Source: Kitasatospora aureofaciens (GTDB lineage Bacteria > Actinomycetota > Actinomycetes > Streptomycetales > Streptomycetaceae). From it: a stretch of DNA of 64,000 bases. The position numbers and the translations under genes were made by a program. Where the stretch lies: assembly GCA_000720845.1 (NCBI GenBank), contig JODU01000005.1:1-64000 (forward strand), read 5' to 3'. Positions within the stretch are counted from its first letter, which is position 1; each line of letters begins with the position of its first letter. Below, in pieces: positions 44,376 through 54,954 of this stretch. Under the pieces are notes generated by a model. The model was not told the DNA's origin, searched no databases, and saw only the letters and a list, made by a program, of their open reading frames with translations.

Positions 44376-45536
44376 TCAGCTCACCAGCCCCAACTCCCGT
44401 GCGATCAGCATCCGCTGGACCTCGCTGGTGCCCTCGCCGATCTCCAGGATCTTCGCGTCCCGCCACATGCGGGCCACCGGGTACTCGTTCATGAAGCCGT
44501 ATCCGCCGTGGATCTGGGTGGCGTCCCGGGCGTTGTCCACCGCGACCGTCGACGAGTACAGCTTCGCCAGCGCCGCCTCCTTCTTGAACGGCTCGCCCGC
44601 CACCAGCCGCGAGGCCGCGTCCCGCCAGGCGAGGCGGGCCGTGTGGGCCTTCATCTCCATGTCGGCGATCTTGAACTGGATGGCCTGGTTGGCCCCGATC
44701 GGCTTGCCGAAGGCGTGACGTTCCTTCGCGTAGGCGACCGACTCGTCCACACAGCCCTGTGCGAGCCCCGTGCCCAGCGCGGCGATGGCGACCCGGCCCT
44801 CGTCCAGGATGCGCAGGAACTGCGCGTAGCCGCGCCCCCGCTCGCCCAGCAGGTTCGCCGCCGGCACCCGGACGTCGGCGAAGGACAGCTCACGGGTGTC
44901 CGAGGCGTTCCAGCCGACCTTCGAGTACGGGGCGGCCACCGTGAAGCCGGGGGTGCCCGACGGGACGATGATCGACGAGATCAGGGGCCGGCCGTCGGGC
45001 TTGCGGCCGGTGACGGCCGTGACCGTGACCAGGCCCGTGATGTCCGTGCCGGAGTTGGTGATGAAGCACTTGGTGCCGTTGATGACCCACTCGTCGGTGG
45101 CCTCGTCCAGCCGGGCCGTCGTCCGGGTCGCGCCCGCGTCGCTGCCGCCGTCCGGCTCGGTGAGGCCGAAGGCGCCCAGTATCTCGCCCGAGCACAGCCG
45201 GGGCAGCCACTGACGCTTCTGCTCCTCGGTGCCGAACAGGTGGAGCGGCATCGCGCCCAGCGAGACGCCCGCCTCCAGCGTGATCGCCACCGACGAGTCG
45301 ATCCGGGCCAGCTCCTCCAGGGCCACGCCGAGGGCGAAGTAGTCGCCGCCCATGCCGCCGTACTCCTCCGGGAACGGCAGCCCGAACAGGCCCATGCGGC
45401 CCATCTCGCGGACGATCTCGTACGGGAACTCGTGCCGCTCGTAGAAGTCGCCGATCTTCGGCGCCACCACGTCGTGCGCGAACTGTTCGACCGTGCGGCG
45501 CAGTTCTTCCAGTTCGGGGGAGAGCTTGTGGTCCAT
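44376..45536 (-). CDS. isovaleryl-CoA-type acyl-CoA dehydrogenase
   Basis: A 386-aa FAD-dependent acyl-CoA dehydrogenase. It contains FGLTEPDGGSDAG, the YEERHAFGKPI-like block (YAKERHAFGKPIGANQAIQFK) and the C-terminal IHGGYGFMNEYPVARMWRDAKILEIGEGTSEVQRMLIAREL. As last gene of the methylcrotonyl-CoA carboxylase operon it is best read as isovaleryl-CoA dehydrogenase of leucine breakdown. A GTG three codons upstream overlaps the preceding stop (GTGA) but sits only 2 nt after AGGAG; the ATG is preferred. Confidence 0.9.
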   Translation of the reverse strand: MDHKLSPELEELRRTVEQFAHDVVAPKIGDFYERHEFPYEIVREMGRMGLFGLPFPEEYGGMGGDYFALGVALEELARIDSSVAITLEAGVSLGAMPLHLFGTEEQKRQWLPRLCSGEILGAFGLTEPDGGSDAGATRTTARLDEATDEWVINGTKCFITNSGTDITGLVTVTAVTGRKPDGRPLISSIIVPSGTPGFTVAAPYSKVGWNASDTRELSFADVRVPAANLLGERGRGYAQFLRILDEGRVAIAALGTGLAQGCVDESVAYAKERHAFGKPIGANQAIQFKIADMEMKAHTARLAWRDAASRLVAGEPFKKEAALAKLYSSTVAVDNARDATQIHGGYGFMNEYPVARMWRDAKILEIGEGTSEVQRMLIARELGLVS

Positions 45537-45541
45537 GGTGT

Positions 45542-46489
45542 TCACGACTCCTGGTGGGAGAGGGCTCGAACGGTGCGGGACGGGCTCGGCCGGCCCAGAT
45601 GCGCGGCCATCCAGACGCTTGTGGCGACGAGACGGCCGAGGTCGACCCCGGTGTCGATGCCGAGGCCCCGCAGCATCCACACGAGGTCTTCGGTGGCGAG
45701 GTTGCCGGTGGCGGACTTGGCGAAGGGGCAGCCGCCGAGGCCGCCGGCGGAGGCGTCGACCGTGGTGACGCCCTGCTGGAGCGCGGCCAATGTGTTGGCC
45801 AGGGCCTGGCCGTAGGTGTCGTGGAAGTGCACGCCCAGCGCGGAGACCGGCACGCCCGCCCCGGTCAGCGCGGTGAGCAGGGCCGTCACATGGCCCGGGG
45901 TCGCCACACCGATGGTGTCGCCCAGGCTCAGCTCGTCGCACCCCAGGTCCAGCAGGGCCCGGCAGACCCGCACCACCTGGGGGACCGGGACCGGGCCCTC
46001 CCAGGGATCGCCGAAGCACATGGAGAGGTAGCCGCGGACGTGGACGCCGCTCGCCTTCGCCCGGGACACCACCGGCTCGAACATGGCCAGCGATTCGTCC
46101 ACCGTGCGGTTGAGGTTGGCCTTGGCGAAGGACTCCGTGGCGCTGGCGAAGACCGCTACGCGGCGCGCGCCGAGCGCGAGGGCCCGGTCCAGGCCGCGTT
46201 CGTTCGGCACCAGCACCGGCAGCTCGACGGGCAGGTCGGCCACCGCCGGGAACAGCTCCTCCGCGTCCGCCAACTGGGGGACCCACTTGGGGTGGACGAA
46301 GCTCGTCGCCTCGATGGTGGTCAGGCCCGTGCCGGCCAGGCGGCGGACGAACTCCGCCTTGACGGCCGTGGGCACGGTCGCCTTCTCGTTCTGCAGTCCG
46401 TCGCGCGCGCCGACCTCGTGGACGCGGACCCGGGCGGGCAGGCCCTCGGCCGGCACGGGCATGGGCAGACCCTGTTCCGGGGTGTTCAC
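45542..46489 (-). CDS. hydroxymethylglutaryl-CoA lyase
   Basis: A 315-aa HMG-CoA lyase that splits HMG-CoA into acetoacetate and acetyl-CoA at the end of leucine degradation. VHEVGARDGLQNEKATVP, SFVHPKWVPQLADAEE, the metal-binding VHFHDTYGQALAN and the GGLGGCPFAKSATGN catalytic-cysteine loop are all present. The GTG start overlaps the stop of the biotin carboxylase gene (GTGA). Confidence 0.94.
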   Translation of the reverse strand: MNTPEQGLPMPVPAEGLPARVRVHEVGARDGLQNEKATVPTAVKAEFVRRLAGTGLTTIEATSFVHPKWVPQLADAEELFPAVADLPVELPVLVPNERGLDRALALGARRVAVFASATESFAKANLNRTVDESLAMFEPVVSRAKASGVHVRGYLSMCFGDPWEGPVPVPQVVRVCRALLDLGCDELSLGDTIGVATPGHVTALLTALTGAGVPVSALGVHFHDTYGQALANTLAALQQGVTTVDASAGGLGGCPFAKSATGNLATEDLVWMLRGLGIDTGVDLGRLVATSVWMAAHLGRPSPSRTVRALSHQES

Positions 46490-48468
46490 GCCGTCTCCTC
46501 CTTCGGGTCCGTCGCGTCGTCGGCGGGTGCGATGACCGCGAGCACCTGGTCCATGGCGACGGTCGTGCCCGGCGCCACGTCCAGCTCGGTGACGGTCCCC
46601 GCGTGCGGGGCGGAGATGACGTGCTCCATCTTCATCGCCTCCACCACCAGCAGGCTCTGCCCGGCGCTCACCTCGTCGCCGACGGCGACCTTCACCACCG
46701 TCACCGTGCCCGGCATCGGCGCGGTCAGCGAGTCGGCGCCCGCGTGGGCGGCCCGGTCGAGGGAGGCGGCGACCGGGTCGTGGTCGCGCACCTGCCAGGC
46801 GTCGCCGTCGCGGCCCAGCCAGTCGGCGGCGCGGTGGAAGGTGTGCCGGACGCCGTCCAGCGTCACGGCGACCTGGTCGTCGGTGACGGTGTGGGTGCCG
46901 CGCGGGGTGTGCGTGACGGGTTCGAGTCCCGGCGCACGCAGCGGGAAGGAGACCGGCTTCGGCTCACCGCCGGTGCGCCAGCCGCTGGGCACCGAGAACG
47001 GGTCCGTCCAGCCGTCGCCGCCGGGGCGCAGCGCCTGAAGCCGTACGGCCGCCGCCGCCTCGTACACCGCCTCCGGTACGCCGGTGGTGACCAGGCCGTC
47101 GACCTCGCGCTCCACCAGCCCCGTGTCCAGCTCGCCCGCGACCACCGCCGGGTGCGCGAGCAGCCGCCGCAGGAACCCGGCGTTGGTCTGCACGCCCAGG
47201 GTGACCGTCCCGGCGAGCGCCGCCCGGAGTCTGCGCAGCGCGGTCTCCCGGTCGGGGCCGTACGCGATCACCTTGGACAGCATCGGGTCGTACAGGCTGC
47301 CGACCTCGGTGCCCTCGCTGAGCCCGGAGTCGGTGCGCACGCCGTCGCCCTCGGGCTCGCGCAGCCGCAGCACCGTGCCTCCGGAGGGCAGGAAGCCACG
47401 GGCCGGGTCTTCCGCGCACAGGCGGGCCTCGATCGCGTGCCCGGTCAGCCGTACGTCCTCCTGCGTGAACCCCAGCGGCTCACCGGCCGCCACCCTCAGC
47501 TGCCACTCCACCAGGTCCAGGCCCGTCACCAGCTCGGTCACCGGGTGCTCGACCTGGAGGCGGGTGTTCATCTCCATGAAGTAGTACTGGGAGGGGTCGC
47601 TGCCGGGGACGATGAACTCCACCGTGCCCGCGCCCCGGTAGCCGCAGGAGCGGGCCGCCTGCACGGCCGCCTCGCCCATCGCCGCCCGCGTCGCCTCGTC
47701 CAGCAGGACGCTCGGCGCCTCCTCGATCACCTTCTGGTGCCGGCGCTGGAGCGAGCACTCGCGCTCGCCCAGGTGCACCACGTTCCCGTGACCGTCGGCC
47801 AGCACCTGGATCTCGATGTGCCGGGGCCGGTCGATCCACCGCTCCACCAGCAGCGTGTCGTCGCCGAAGGAGGCGCGGGCCTCGCGCCGCGCGGCGGCGA
47901 TCTCGTCGGCCAGCACGGCCGTGTCCCGCACCAGCCGCATGCCCTTGCCGCCCCCGCCCGCCGAGGGCTTGAGCAGCACCGGTGTGCCGATCTCGCGGGC
48001 GGCGTCGGCGAGCTGTTCGTCGGTGAGCCCGCTGCCGCTGCTGCCGGGGACGACCGGCACCCCGGCCGCCCGCACCGTCTCCTTGGCCCGGATCTTGTCG
48101 CCCATCAGGGCGATGGCGTCGGCGGACGGCCCGATGAAGACCAGCCCCGCCTCCTCGCAGGCCCGCGCGAAACCCGCGTTCTCGGCGAGGAAGCCGTACC
48201 CCGGGTGGACCGCCTGCGCGCCCGTCCGGGCAGCCGCCTCCAGCAGCCGCTCGACGGACAGATAGCTCTCCGTCGCCGGCGCCGGGCCGATCCGTACCGC
48301 CTCGTCGGCCTCCCGCACGTGCCGCGCGTCCGCGTCGGCGTCGGAGAAGACCGCCACCGAGCGCACGCCCATCGAGCGCAGGGTCCGCACGACGCGGACG
48401 GCGATCTCACCGCGGTTGGCGACGAGCACGGTCTCGAACATGCGCGGCGTGTCGTTCGTGTTCTCCAT
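46486..48468 (-). CDS. methylcrotonyl-CoA carboxylase alpha (biotin carboxylase/BCCP)
   Basis: A 660-aa subunit. The N-terminal biotin carboxylase (about 10-455) shows KPSAGGGGKGMRLV for ATP, ERECSLQRRHQKVIEEAP and MEMNTRLQVEHPVTE. A linker domain and a C-terminal biotin carrier domain follow, with the biotinyl lysine K613 in VEAMKMEH. It carboxylates biotin for transfer to 3-methylcrotonyl-CoA by the beta subunit encoded just upstream. AGGAGG lies 6 nt before the chosen ATG. Confidence 0.93.
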   Translation of the reverse strand: MENTNDTPRMFETVLVANRGEIAVRVVRTLRSMGVRSVAVFSDADADARHVREADEAVRIGPAPATESYLSVERLLEAAARTGAQAVHPGYGFLAENAGFARACEEAGLVFIGPSADAIALMGDKIRAKETVRAAGVPVVPGSSGSGLTDEQLADAAREIGTPVLLKPSAGGGGKGMRLVRDTAVLADEIAAARREARASFGDDTLLVERWIDRPRHIEIQVLADGHGNVVHLGERECSLQRRHQKVIEEAPSVLLDEATRAAMGEAAVQAARSCGYRGAGTVEFIVPGSDPSQYYFMEMNTRLQVEHPVTELVTGLDLVEWQLRVAAGEPLGFTQEDVRLTGHAIEARLCAEDPARGFLPSGGTVLRLREPEGDGVRTDSGLSEGTEVGSLYDPMLSKVIAYGPDRETALRRLRAALAGTVTLGVQTNAGFLRRLLAHPAVVAGELDTGLVEREVDGLVTTGVPEAVYEAAAAVRLQALRPGGDGWTDPFSVPSGWRTGGEPKPVSFPLRAPGLEPVTHTPRGTHTVTDDQVAVTLDGVRHTFHRAADWLGRDGDAWQVRDHDPVAASLDRAAHAGADSLTAPMPGTVTVVKVAVGDEVSAGQSLLVVEAMKMEHVISAPHAGTVTELDVAPGTTVAMDQVLAVIAPADDATDPKEETA

Positions 48469-48479
48469 AAGTCCCCTCC

Positions 48480-50096
<1,617 letters not shown>

Positions 50097-50134
50097 CCTG
50101 CGGTCCCCTCACCCGATGGTCGATCGGTCGATCG

Positions 50135-50179
50135 GTTAATGAGCGTTAACGCATTTCCCTCAGGTTAACGACCGCTAAC
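50135..50179. promoter_or_regulatory. paired operator-like sites between TetR gene and leucine operon
   Basis: Two 16-bp sites, GTTAATGAGCGTTAAC (50135-50150) and GTTAACGACCGCTAAC (50164-50179), agree at 12 of 16 positions when the second is read on the other strand. Both have GTTA/TAAC arms. A direct repeat TCGATCGG occurs at 50120 and 50128. They sit in the 105-bp divergent gap, as expected for the TetR regulator's operators. Confidence 0.65.
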
Positions 50180-50188
50180 CGCCCTGTC

Positions 50189-50194
50189 TAGAAT
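50189..50194 (+). promoter_or_regulatory. -10 box of a probably leaderless tetR transcript
   Basis: TAGAAT ends 7 nt before the regulator's ATG, so transcription would begin at or next to the start codon. TTAACG 18 bp upstream is a poor -35 and lies inside the second operator-like site. Confidence 0.55.
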
Positions 50195-50201
50195 TGGTCC
50201 C

Positions 50202-50804
50202 ATGGCCACCAGAACCGACGCCCCCACCCGCCGCGAGCAGATCCTCAAGGAGGCTGCCCGGCTCTTCGCCGAGCGCGGCTTCCACGGGGTGGGCGTCGAC
50301 GAGATAGGCGCCGCGGTCGGCATCAGCGGCCCCGGCCTGTACCGGCACTTCCCCGGCAAGGACGCGATGCTCGCCGAGCTGCTGGTCGGGATCAGCGACT
50401 CGCTGCTGACCGGGGCGAAGCGGCGGCTGGCGGAGGCGGACGGGGCGGCCGGACCCGAGGCGGTCCTCGACTCGCTCATCGAGGGGCACATCGACTTCGC
50501 GCTCGACGACCGCCCGCTCATCACCCTGCACGACCGCGAGCTGGACCGCCTCCGGGACGCCGACCGCAAGATGGTGCGCCAGTTGCAGCGGCAGTACGTC
50601 GAGCTGTGGGTCGGGGTGCTCCGGGAGGTCTACCCGGCGGTCGCCGAGCCCGCCGCCCGCTCCGCGGTCCACTCGGTCTTCGGCCTCCTGAACTCCACCC
50701 CGCACCTGGGCCGCCCCGGCTCCCTGCCCGGCCGCGCGGTGACGGCGTCCCTGCTGCACCGGATGGCACGGGGGGCCTTCGCGGCGGTGGGAGCCGGGGA
50801 GTGA
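50202..50804 (+). CDS. TetR-family regulator of the leucine-degradation operon
   Basis: A 200-aa TetR regulator. The DNA-binding part is REQILKEAARLFAERGFHGVGVDEIGAAVGISGPGLYRHFPGKDAML (seen in three blocks), and the rest is a helical ligand domain. By its divergent position it probably represses the methylcrotonyl-CoA carboxylase operon and perhaps the acyl-CoA dehydrogenase that follows, in response to an acyl-CoA. No ribosome binding site is visible, consistent with a leaderless mRNA. Confidence 0.88.
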   Translation: MATRTDAPTRREQILKEAARLFAERGFHGVGVDEIGAAVGISGPGLYRHFPGKDAMLAELLVGISDSLLTGAKRRLAEADGAAGPEAVLDSLIEGHIDFALDDRPLITLHDRELDRLRDADRKMVRQLQRQYVELWVGVLREVYPAVAEPAARSAVHSVFGLLNSTPHLGRPGSLPGRAVTASLLHRMARGAFAAVGAGE

Positions 50805-50903
50805 CGAGCGTTACCCGCGTCCCGGTCTGGACGCCCCTGGCTACCCGCCGGTACCGTTGAGTCTGAGCAAGCGCTTAGATATTCGTACCCTGGAGGTGGC
50901 GCG

Positions 50904-52061
50904 GTGCGCCGTACGGTGTTCAACGAGGACCACGAGGCGTTCCGGGAGACCCTCCGCGCCTTCATCGAGGCCGAGGTCGTCCCCGTCTACGACGACTGGT
51001 TCGCCGCGGGCCAGGCGCCGCGCGAGTTCTACTACAAGCTCGGCGAGCTGGGCATCTTCGGCATCAACGTGCCCGAGGAGTTCGGCGGCGCCGGCATGGA
51101 CAGCCACAAGTTCGAGGCCGTCCTCTACGAGGAGACCGCCCGCGCGGGCGTCCAGTTCGGCGGCTCCGGCGTCCACGTGCTGCTCGCCCTGCCGTACATC
51201 AACATGCTGGCGACCGACGAGCAGAAGAAGCGCTACCTGCCGAAGTTCGTCACCGGCGAGGAGATGTGGGCCATCGCGATGACGGAGCCCGGCACCGGCT
51301 CCGACCTCGCGGGCATGAAGTCCACCGCCAAGCTCTCCGAGGACGGCACCCACTACGTCCTCAACGGCGCCAAGACCTTCATCACCGGCGGCGTGCACGC
51401 CGACCGCGTCATCGTCTGCGCCCGCACCGCCGCGCCCACCGCCGAGGACCGCCGCCACGGCATCTCCCTGTTCGCCGTGGACACCAAGTCCGAGGGCTAC
51501 TCGGTCGGCCGCAAGCTGGACAAGCTGGGCCTGCGCACCTCCGACACCGCCGAGCTGGCCTTCGTCGACGTCAAGGTCCCCGTCGAGGACCTGCTCGGCG
51601 AGGAGAACAAGGGCTTTTACTACCTCGGCCACAACCTGGCCTCCGAGCGCTGGGGCATCGCCTTCGGCGCCTACGCGCAGGCCAAGGCCGCCGTCCGGTT
51701 CGCCAAGCAGTACGTGCAAGACCGCACCGTCTTCGGCAAGCCGGTCGCCCACTTCCAGAACACCAAGTTCGAGCTGGCCGCCTGCCAGGCCGAGGTGGAC
51801 GCCGCCGAGGCCGTCGTCGACCGCGCCACCGAGGCCCTGGACGCCGGTGAGCTGACCCCCGCCGAGGCCGCGTCCGCCAAGCTGTTCTGCACCGAGGTCG
51901 CCCACCGCGTCATCGACCGCTGCCTCCAGCTGCACGGCGGCTACGGCTACATGAACGAGTACCCGATCGCCCGCCTGTACGCGGACAACCGCGTCAACCG
52001 CATCTACGGCGGCACCAGCGAGATCATGAAGTCGATCATCGCGAAGAACATGGGCCTGTAG
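50904..52061 (+). CDS. acyl-CoA dehydrogenase
   Basis: A 385-aa acyl-CoA dehydrogenase. It shows MTEPGTGSDLAGMKSTAK, YVQDRTVFGKPVAHFQNTKF and LHGGYGYMNEYPIARLYADNRVNRIYGGTSEIMKSIIAK in the usual places. The chain-length preference cannot be read from sequence. The GTG start has GGAGGTGG upstream. It follows the TetR gene and lies 10 bp before a thioesterase gene, so the two likely form a small fatty-acyl-CoA operon. Confidence 0.92.
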   Translation: MRRTVFNEDHEAFRETLRAFIEAEVVPVYDDWFAAGQAPREFYYKLGELGIFGINVPEEFGGAGMDSHKFEAVLYEETARAGVQFGGSGVHVLLALPYINMLATDEQKKRYLPKFVTGEEMWAIAMTEPGTGSDLAGMKSTAKLSEDGTHYVLNGAKTFITGGVHADRVIVCARTAAPTAEDRRHGISLFAVDTKSEGYSVGRKLDKLGLRTSDTAELAFVDVKVPVEDLLGEENKGFYYLGHNLASERWGIAFGAYAQAKAAVRFAKQYVQDRTVFGKPVAHFQNTKFELAACQAEVDAAEAVVDRATEALDAGELTPAEAASAKLFCTEVAHRVIDRCLQLHGGYGYMNEYPIARLYADNRVNRIYGGTSEIMKSIIAKNMGL

Positions 52062-52071
52062 ACCACAGGAC

Positions 52072-52944
52072 ATGAGCGAAGCACTCCAGTCCCTCCTCGA
52101 TCTGCTCGACCTCGAGCGGATCGAGGAGGACATCTACCGCGGCCGCTCCCGGTCCGCCGTCGTCCCCCGGGTCTTCGGCGGGCAGGTGGCGGCCCAGGCC
52201 ATGGTCGCCGCCGGCCGCACGGTCCCGGCGGACCGGCACGCGCACTCCCTGCACGCGTACTTCCTGCGCCCCGGCGACCCGGGCGCGTCCATCGTCTACA
52301 ACGTGGACCGCCTGCGCGACGGCCGCTCCTTCACCACCCGCCGCGTCGTCGCCGTCCAGCACGGCAAGCCGATCTTCACCCTGTCGGCGTCCTTCCAGAC
52401 GTACGAGGAGGGCCTCGACCACCAGGCCCCGATGCCGCCCGCACCGGACCCGGCGACCCTCCCCACCGGCGAGGAGCGGCTGCGGAGCTACCCGCACCTG
52501 CCCGCCGAGACCGTGGAGCGCTTCCTGGAGGCGCGCGCGGCCGTCGACCTGCGCTATGTCGACGACCCGCCCTTCGGGAACTTCGGCGAGCCGCGCGAGC
52601 CGCACTCCCAGGTGTGGTTCCGCACCAACGGCAAACTCGCGGACGACCCCCTGCTGCACGTCGTCCTCGCCACCTACGTCTCCGACATGACCCTGCTCGA
52701 CTCGGTGCTGCTCGCGCACGGCCGCGGCGGCTGGGCCGTCGGCGACGTCGTCGGAGCCTCGCTGGACCACGCCATGTGGTTCCACCGGCCCTTCCGCGCC
52801 GACGAATGGCTGCTGTACGACCAGCAGTCCCCGTCCGCGTCCGGCGGCCGGGGCCTCGGCCAGGCCCGCATCCACACCCAGGACGGACGGCTCGCCATAT
52901 CGGTCGTCCAGGAAGGCGTGGTCCGCGTCCCTCGGGAACACTGA
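52072..52944 (+). CDS. acyl-CoA thioesterase II (TesB)
   Basis: A 290-aa double-hotdog thioesterase. VFGGQVAAQAMVAAGRTVP, LHAYFLRPGDP, LRDGRSFTTRRVVAVQHGKPIFTLSASFQ and LDHAMWFHRPFRADEWLLYDQQSPSASGGRGLGQARI (in parts) are TesB hallmarks. It hydrolyses medium- to long-chain acyl-CoA. It overlaps nothing but sits tightly between the acyl-CoA dehydrogenase and a metal transporter gene. Confidence 0.92.
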   Translation: MSEALQSLLDLLDLERIEEDIYRGRSRSAVVPRVFGGQVAAQAMVAAGRTVPADRHAHSLHAYFLRPGDPGASIVYNVDRLRDGRSFTTRRVVAVQHGKPIFTLSASFQTYEEGLDHQAPMPPAPDPATLPTGEERLRSYPHLPAETVERFLEARAAVDLRYVDDPPFGNFGEPREPHSQVWFRTNGKLADDPLLHVVLATYVSDMTLLDSVLLAHGRGGWAVGDVVGASLDHAMWFHRPFRADEWLLYDQQSPSASGGRGLGQARIHTQDGRLAISVVQEGVVRVPREH

Positions 52945-52949
52945 GGAGC

Positions 52950-53933
52950 ATGGCGGACACAGGGGACACGGCGGACGGGAAGAACGGCGGCGGCGACAGC
53001 ACCTTCACGGTGCTCGTCGCCGCCTTCGCCAATCTGGGCATCGCCGTCGCCAAGGCGGTGGCCGGCGTGATCAGCGGCTCCAGCGCCATGCTGTCCGAGG
53101 CCGCGCACTCGGTCGCCGACACCGTCACCGAGGTCCTGCTGCTGACCTCGCTCAAACGCAGCGTGCGCCCCGCCGACGAGGACCACCCCCTGGGCCACGG
53201 CCCCGAGCGCTACATCTGGGCGCTGCTCGCCGCCGTCGCCACCTTCGTCGGCGGCGCCGTCTTCTCCCTCTACGACGGCATCCACACCCTCACCCACGGC
53301 GAGGACCTCGGCGACCCGCTGGTGTCGTACATCGTCCTGGCCGTGGCCTTCGTCCTGGAGGGCTACTCGCTGCGCACCGGCCTCAGACAGGTCCGCGGCG
53401 AGGCCGCCCACCACCGGGTGTCCTTCGGCCGCTATCTGCGCCGCACCCCCGACACCGCCGTGAAGGCCGTCGTCATGGAGGACTCCGCCGCGCTGGCCGG
53501 ACTGCTGCTGGCCGCGGGCGGGCTGCTCGGCGGGCAGCTCACCGGCTCAAGCGTCTGGGACGCCGTCGCCTCGCTGTGCATCGGCGCCCTGCTGCTGTAC
53601 GTCGCCTGGGTGCTGGGCCGTTCCAACGCCGAGTTCCTGGTCGGCCGCCCGCTGCCGCGCTCCGTCCGGGACCGGATCAGGGCGGAGCTGGTGGCCGTCG
53701 AGCACATCGAGGCCGTACTGGAGCTGACCACCCTCGTGCAGGGACCACGGGAGGCGCTGGTCGCCGCCAAGGTCGACTTCCGGGACGTGTCGACGGCGGC
53801 GCAGATCGAGTGGGCCTGCGAGCGGGCCGAGCAGCGGCTGCGTGCCCGGTTCCCGAACGTGCGCCGGGTCTACCTGGACCCGACGCCGGGCTTCGCGCAG
53901 CGCCGCTCGGAGGGGCTGAACCCCTGGCCGTAG
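52950..53933 (+). CDS. cation diffusion facilitator transporter
   Basis: A 327-aa CDF-family metal/proton antiporter with about six membrane helices and a C-terminal cytoplasmic ferredoxin-like domain (about 225-315). The TM2 metal site is H53-x3-D57 in SEAAHSVADTVTEV; in TM5 the matching segment is VVMEDSAALAGLL, where the histidine of classical zinc exporters is not seen. Metal specificity is therefore open. GAGGAG overlapping the tesB stop is its ribosome binding site. Confidence 0.86.
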   Translation: MADTGDTADGKNGGGDSTFTVLVAAFANLGIAVAKAVAGVISGSSAMLSEAAHSVADTVTEVLLLTSLKRSVRPADEDHPLGHGPERYIWALLAAVATFVGGAVFSLYDGIHTLTHGEDLGDPLVSYIVLAVAFVLEGYSLRTGLRQVRGEAAHHRVSFGRYLRRTPDTAVKAVVMEDSAALAGLLLAAGGLLGGQLTGSSVWDAVASLCIGALLLYVAWVLGRSNAEFLVGRPLPRSVRDRIRAELVAVEHIEAVLELTTLVQGPREALVAAKVDFRDVSTAAQIEWACERAEQRLRARFPNVRRVYLDPTPGFAQRRSEGLNPWP

Positions 53934-53956
53934 GAGCCGGGCCGCGGGGGCGCGGG

Positions 53957-54745
53957 CTACTTCAGCCCGGCCTCCGTCAGCAGGTACGCCGTCATCGGGT
54001 CGTAGTGGCGCGGGCTGACCACGTGGTCGTCCAGCGGCACCGCCACCTGGAGGGTGCCCTCGGACTCGGCGAGGAAGAGGGCCGGGTCGTTGCAGTCCGC
54101 GTAGCCGACCGAGTCCACGCCGTGCTGGGCGGCGTAACCGGCCCAGCCGTGGTCGGCGACGACCAGGTCGGGCAGGGGACGGCCCTCGCGCTCCAGACCG
54201 GTCAGGATCGCCTTCATCGGCTCGCCGGAGTGGGTGTGCCACAGCGAGGCCCCGTGCTCAAGGACCGAGACGTCCGCGAACTGCTGGACGTACCCCTCCT
54301 CCGTGGTCAGCCCCTCCGGGATCACCACGATCTCGCAGCCCGCGGCCCGCAGCGCGGCGGCCGTGGCGCGGTGCACGTCGAGCAGCCCGCCGGGGTGACC
54401 GGTCGCGAACAGCACCCGTTGTCCGCCGTCCGCCGCCTTGCGCAGCCGCCCCGCCATCCGCTCCAGCGCCGAGACGGTCAGCTCGGGGTCGATGGTGTCC
54501 TGCCCGTAGCGGTGCTCGGGGTCGTCGTTGACACCGACCCGCTCCGCCATCACCGCGAGCACGTCCTGCTCGTCGCTCCAGCGGTCGCCCAGCTCCAGAC
54601 CGAGCCAGAAGCCCCGGTCGCCGTTGGCCAGTTTCCGGTAGTGGGAGAGGTTGTTCTCGCGGGGCGTGGCGACGTCGCCCGCGATACGCGTCCTGACGAG
54701 GTGCTCGGCGAGTTCGGCGCGGCTGGGTGTCCCGGGTATCGGCAT
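53957..54745 (-). CDS. conserved actinobacterial phosphatase-like protein
   Basis: A 262-aa soluble protein that actinobacterial genomes usually label phosphatase. Visible blocks are RENNLSHYRKLANGDRGFWLGLELGDRW, VLFATGHPGGLLDVHRATAAALRAAGCEIV and LVVADHGWAGYAAQHGVDSVGYADCNDPAL. ATGHPGGLLDVH and VADHGWAG look like an active site, but I cannot confirm the reaction. The ATG at the conserved start was chosen over a longer frame. It is divergent from the agmatinase-like gene. Confidence 0.68.
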   Translation of the reverse strand: MPIPGTPSRAELAEHLVRTRIAGDVATPRENNLSHYRKLANGDRGFWLGLELGDRWSDEQDVLAVMAERVGVNDDPEHRYGQDTIDPELTVSALERMAGRLRKAADGGQRVLFATGHPGGLLDVHRATAAALRAAGCEIVVIPEGLTTEEGYVQQFADVSVLEHGASLWHTHSGEPMKAILTGLEREGRPLPDLVVADHGWAGYAAQHGVDSVGYADCNDPALFLAESEGTLQVAVPLDDHVVSPRHYDPMTAYLLTEAGLK

Positions 54746-54954
54746 GGCTCCATTGTGGGGCAGCCGGGCGGCGGGCAGCAGCCGGTCCCGGCGGGATAGC
54801 CGATTCCTCCAGTCCCCGGTGCCCGTATGGACGGAATGTACATATCGCGGCCGCGTTTGGGCCATCTAGTCTGCGAGGACCGGCTGCCCGGCCCACCAGT
54901 ACAGTCGGACAGAAGCAGTACATGCGCGACGAAGCGCACGAAGGAAGGCAGTGC

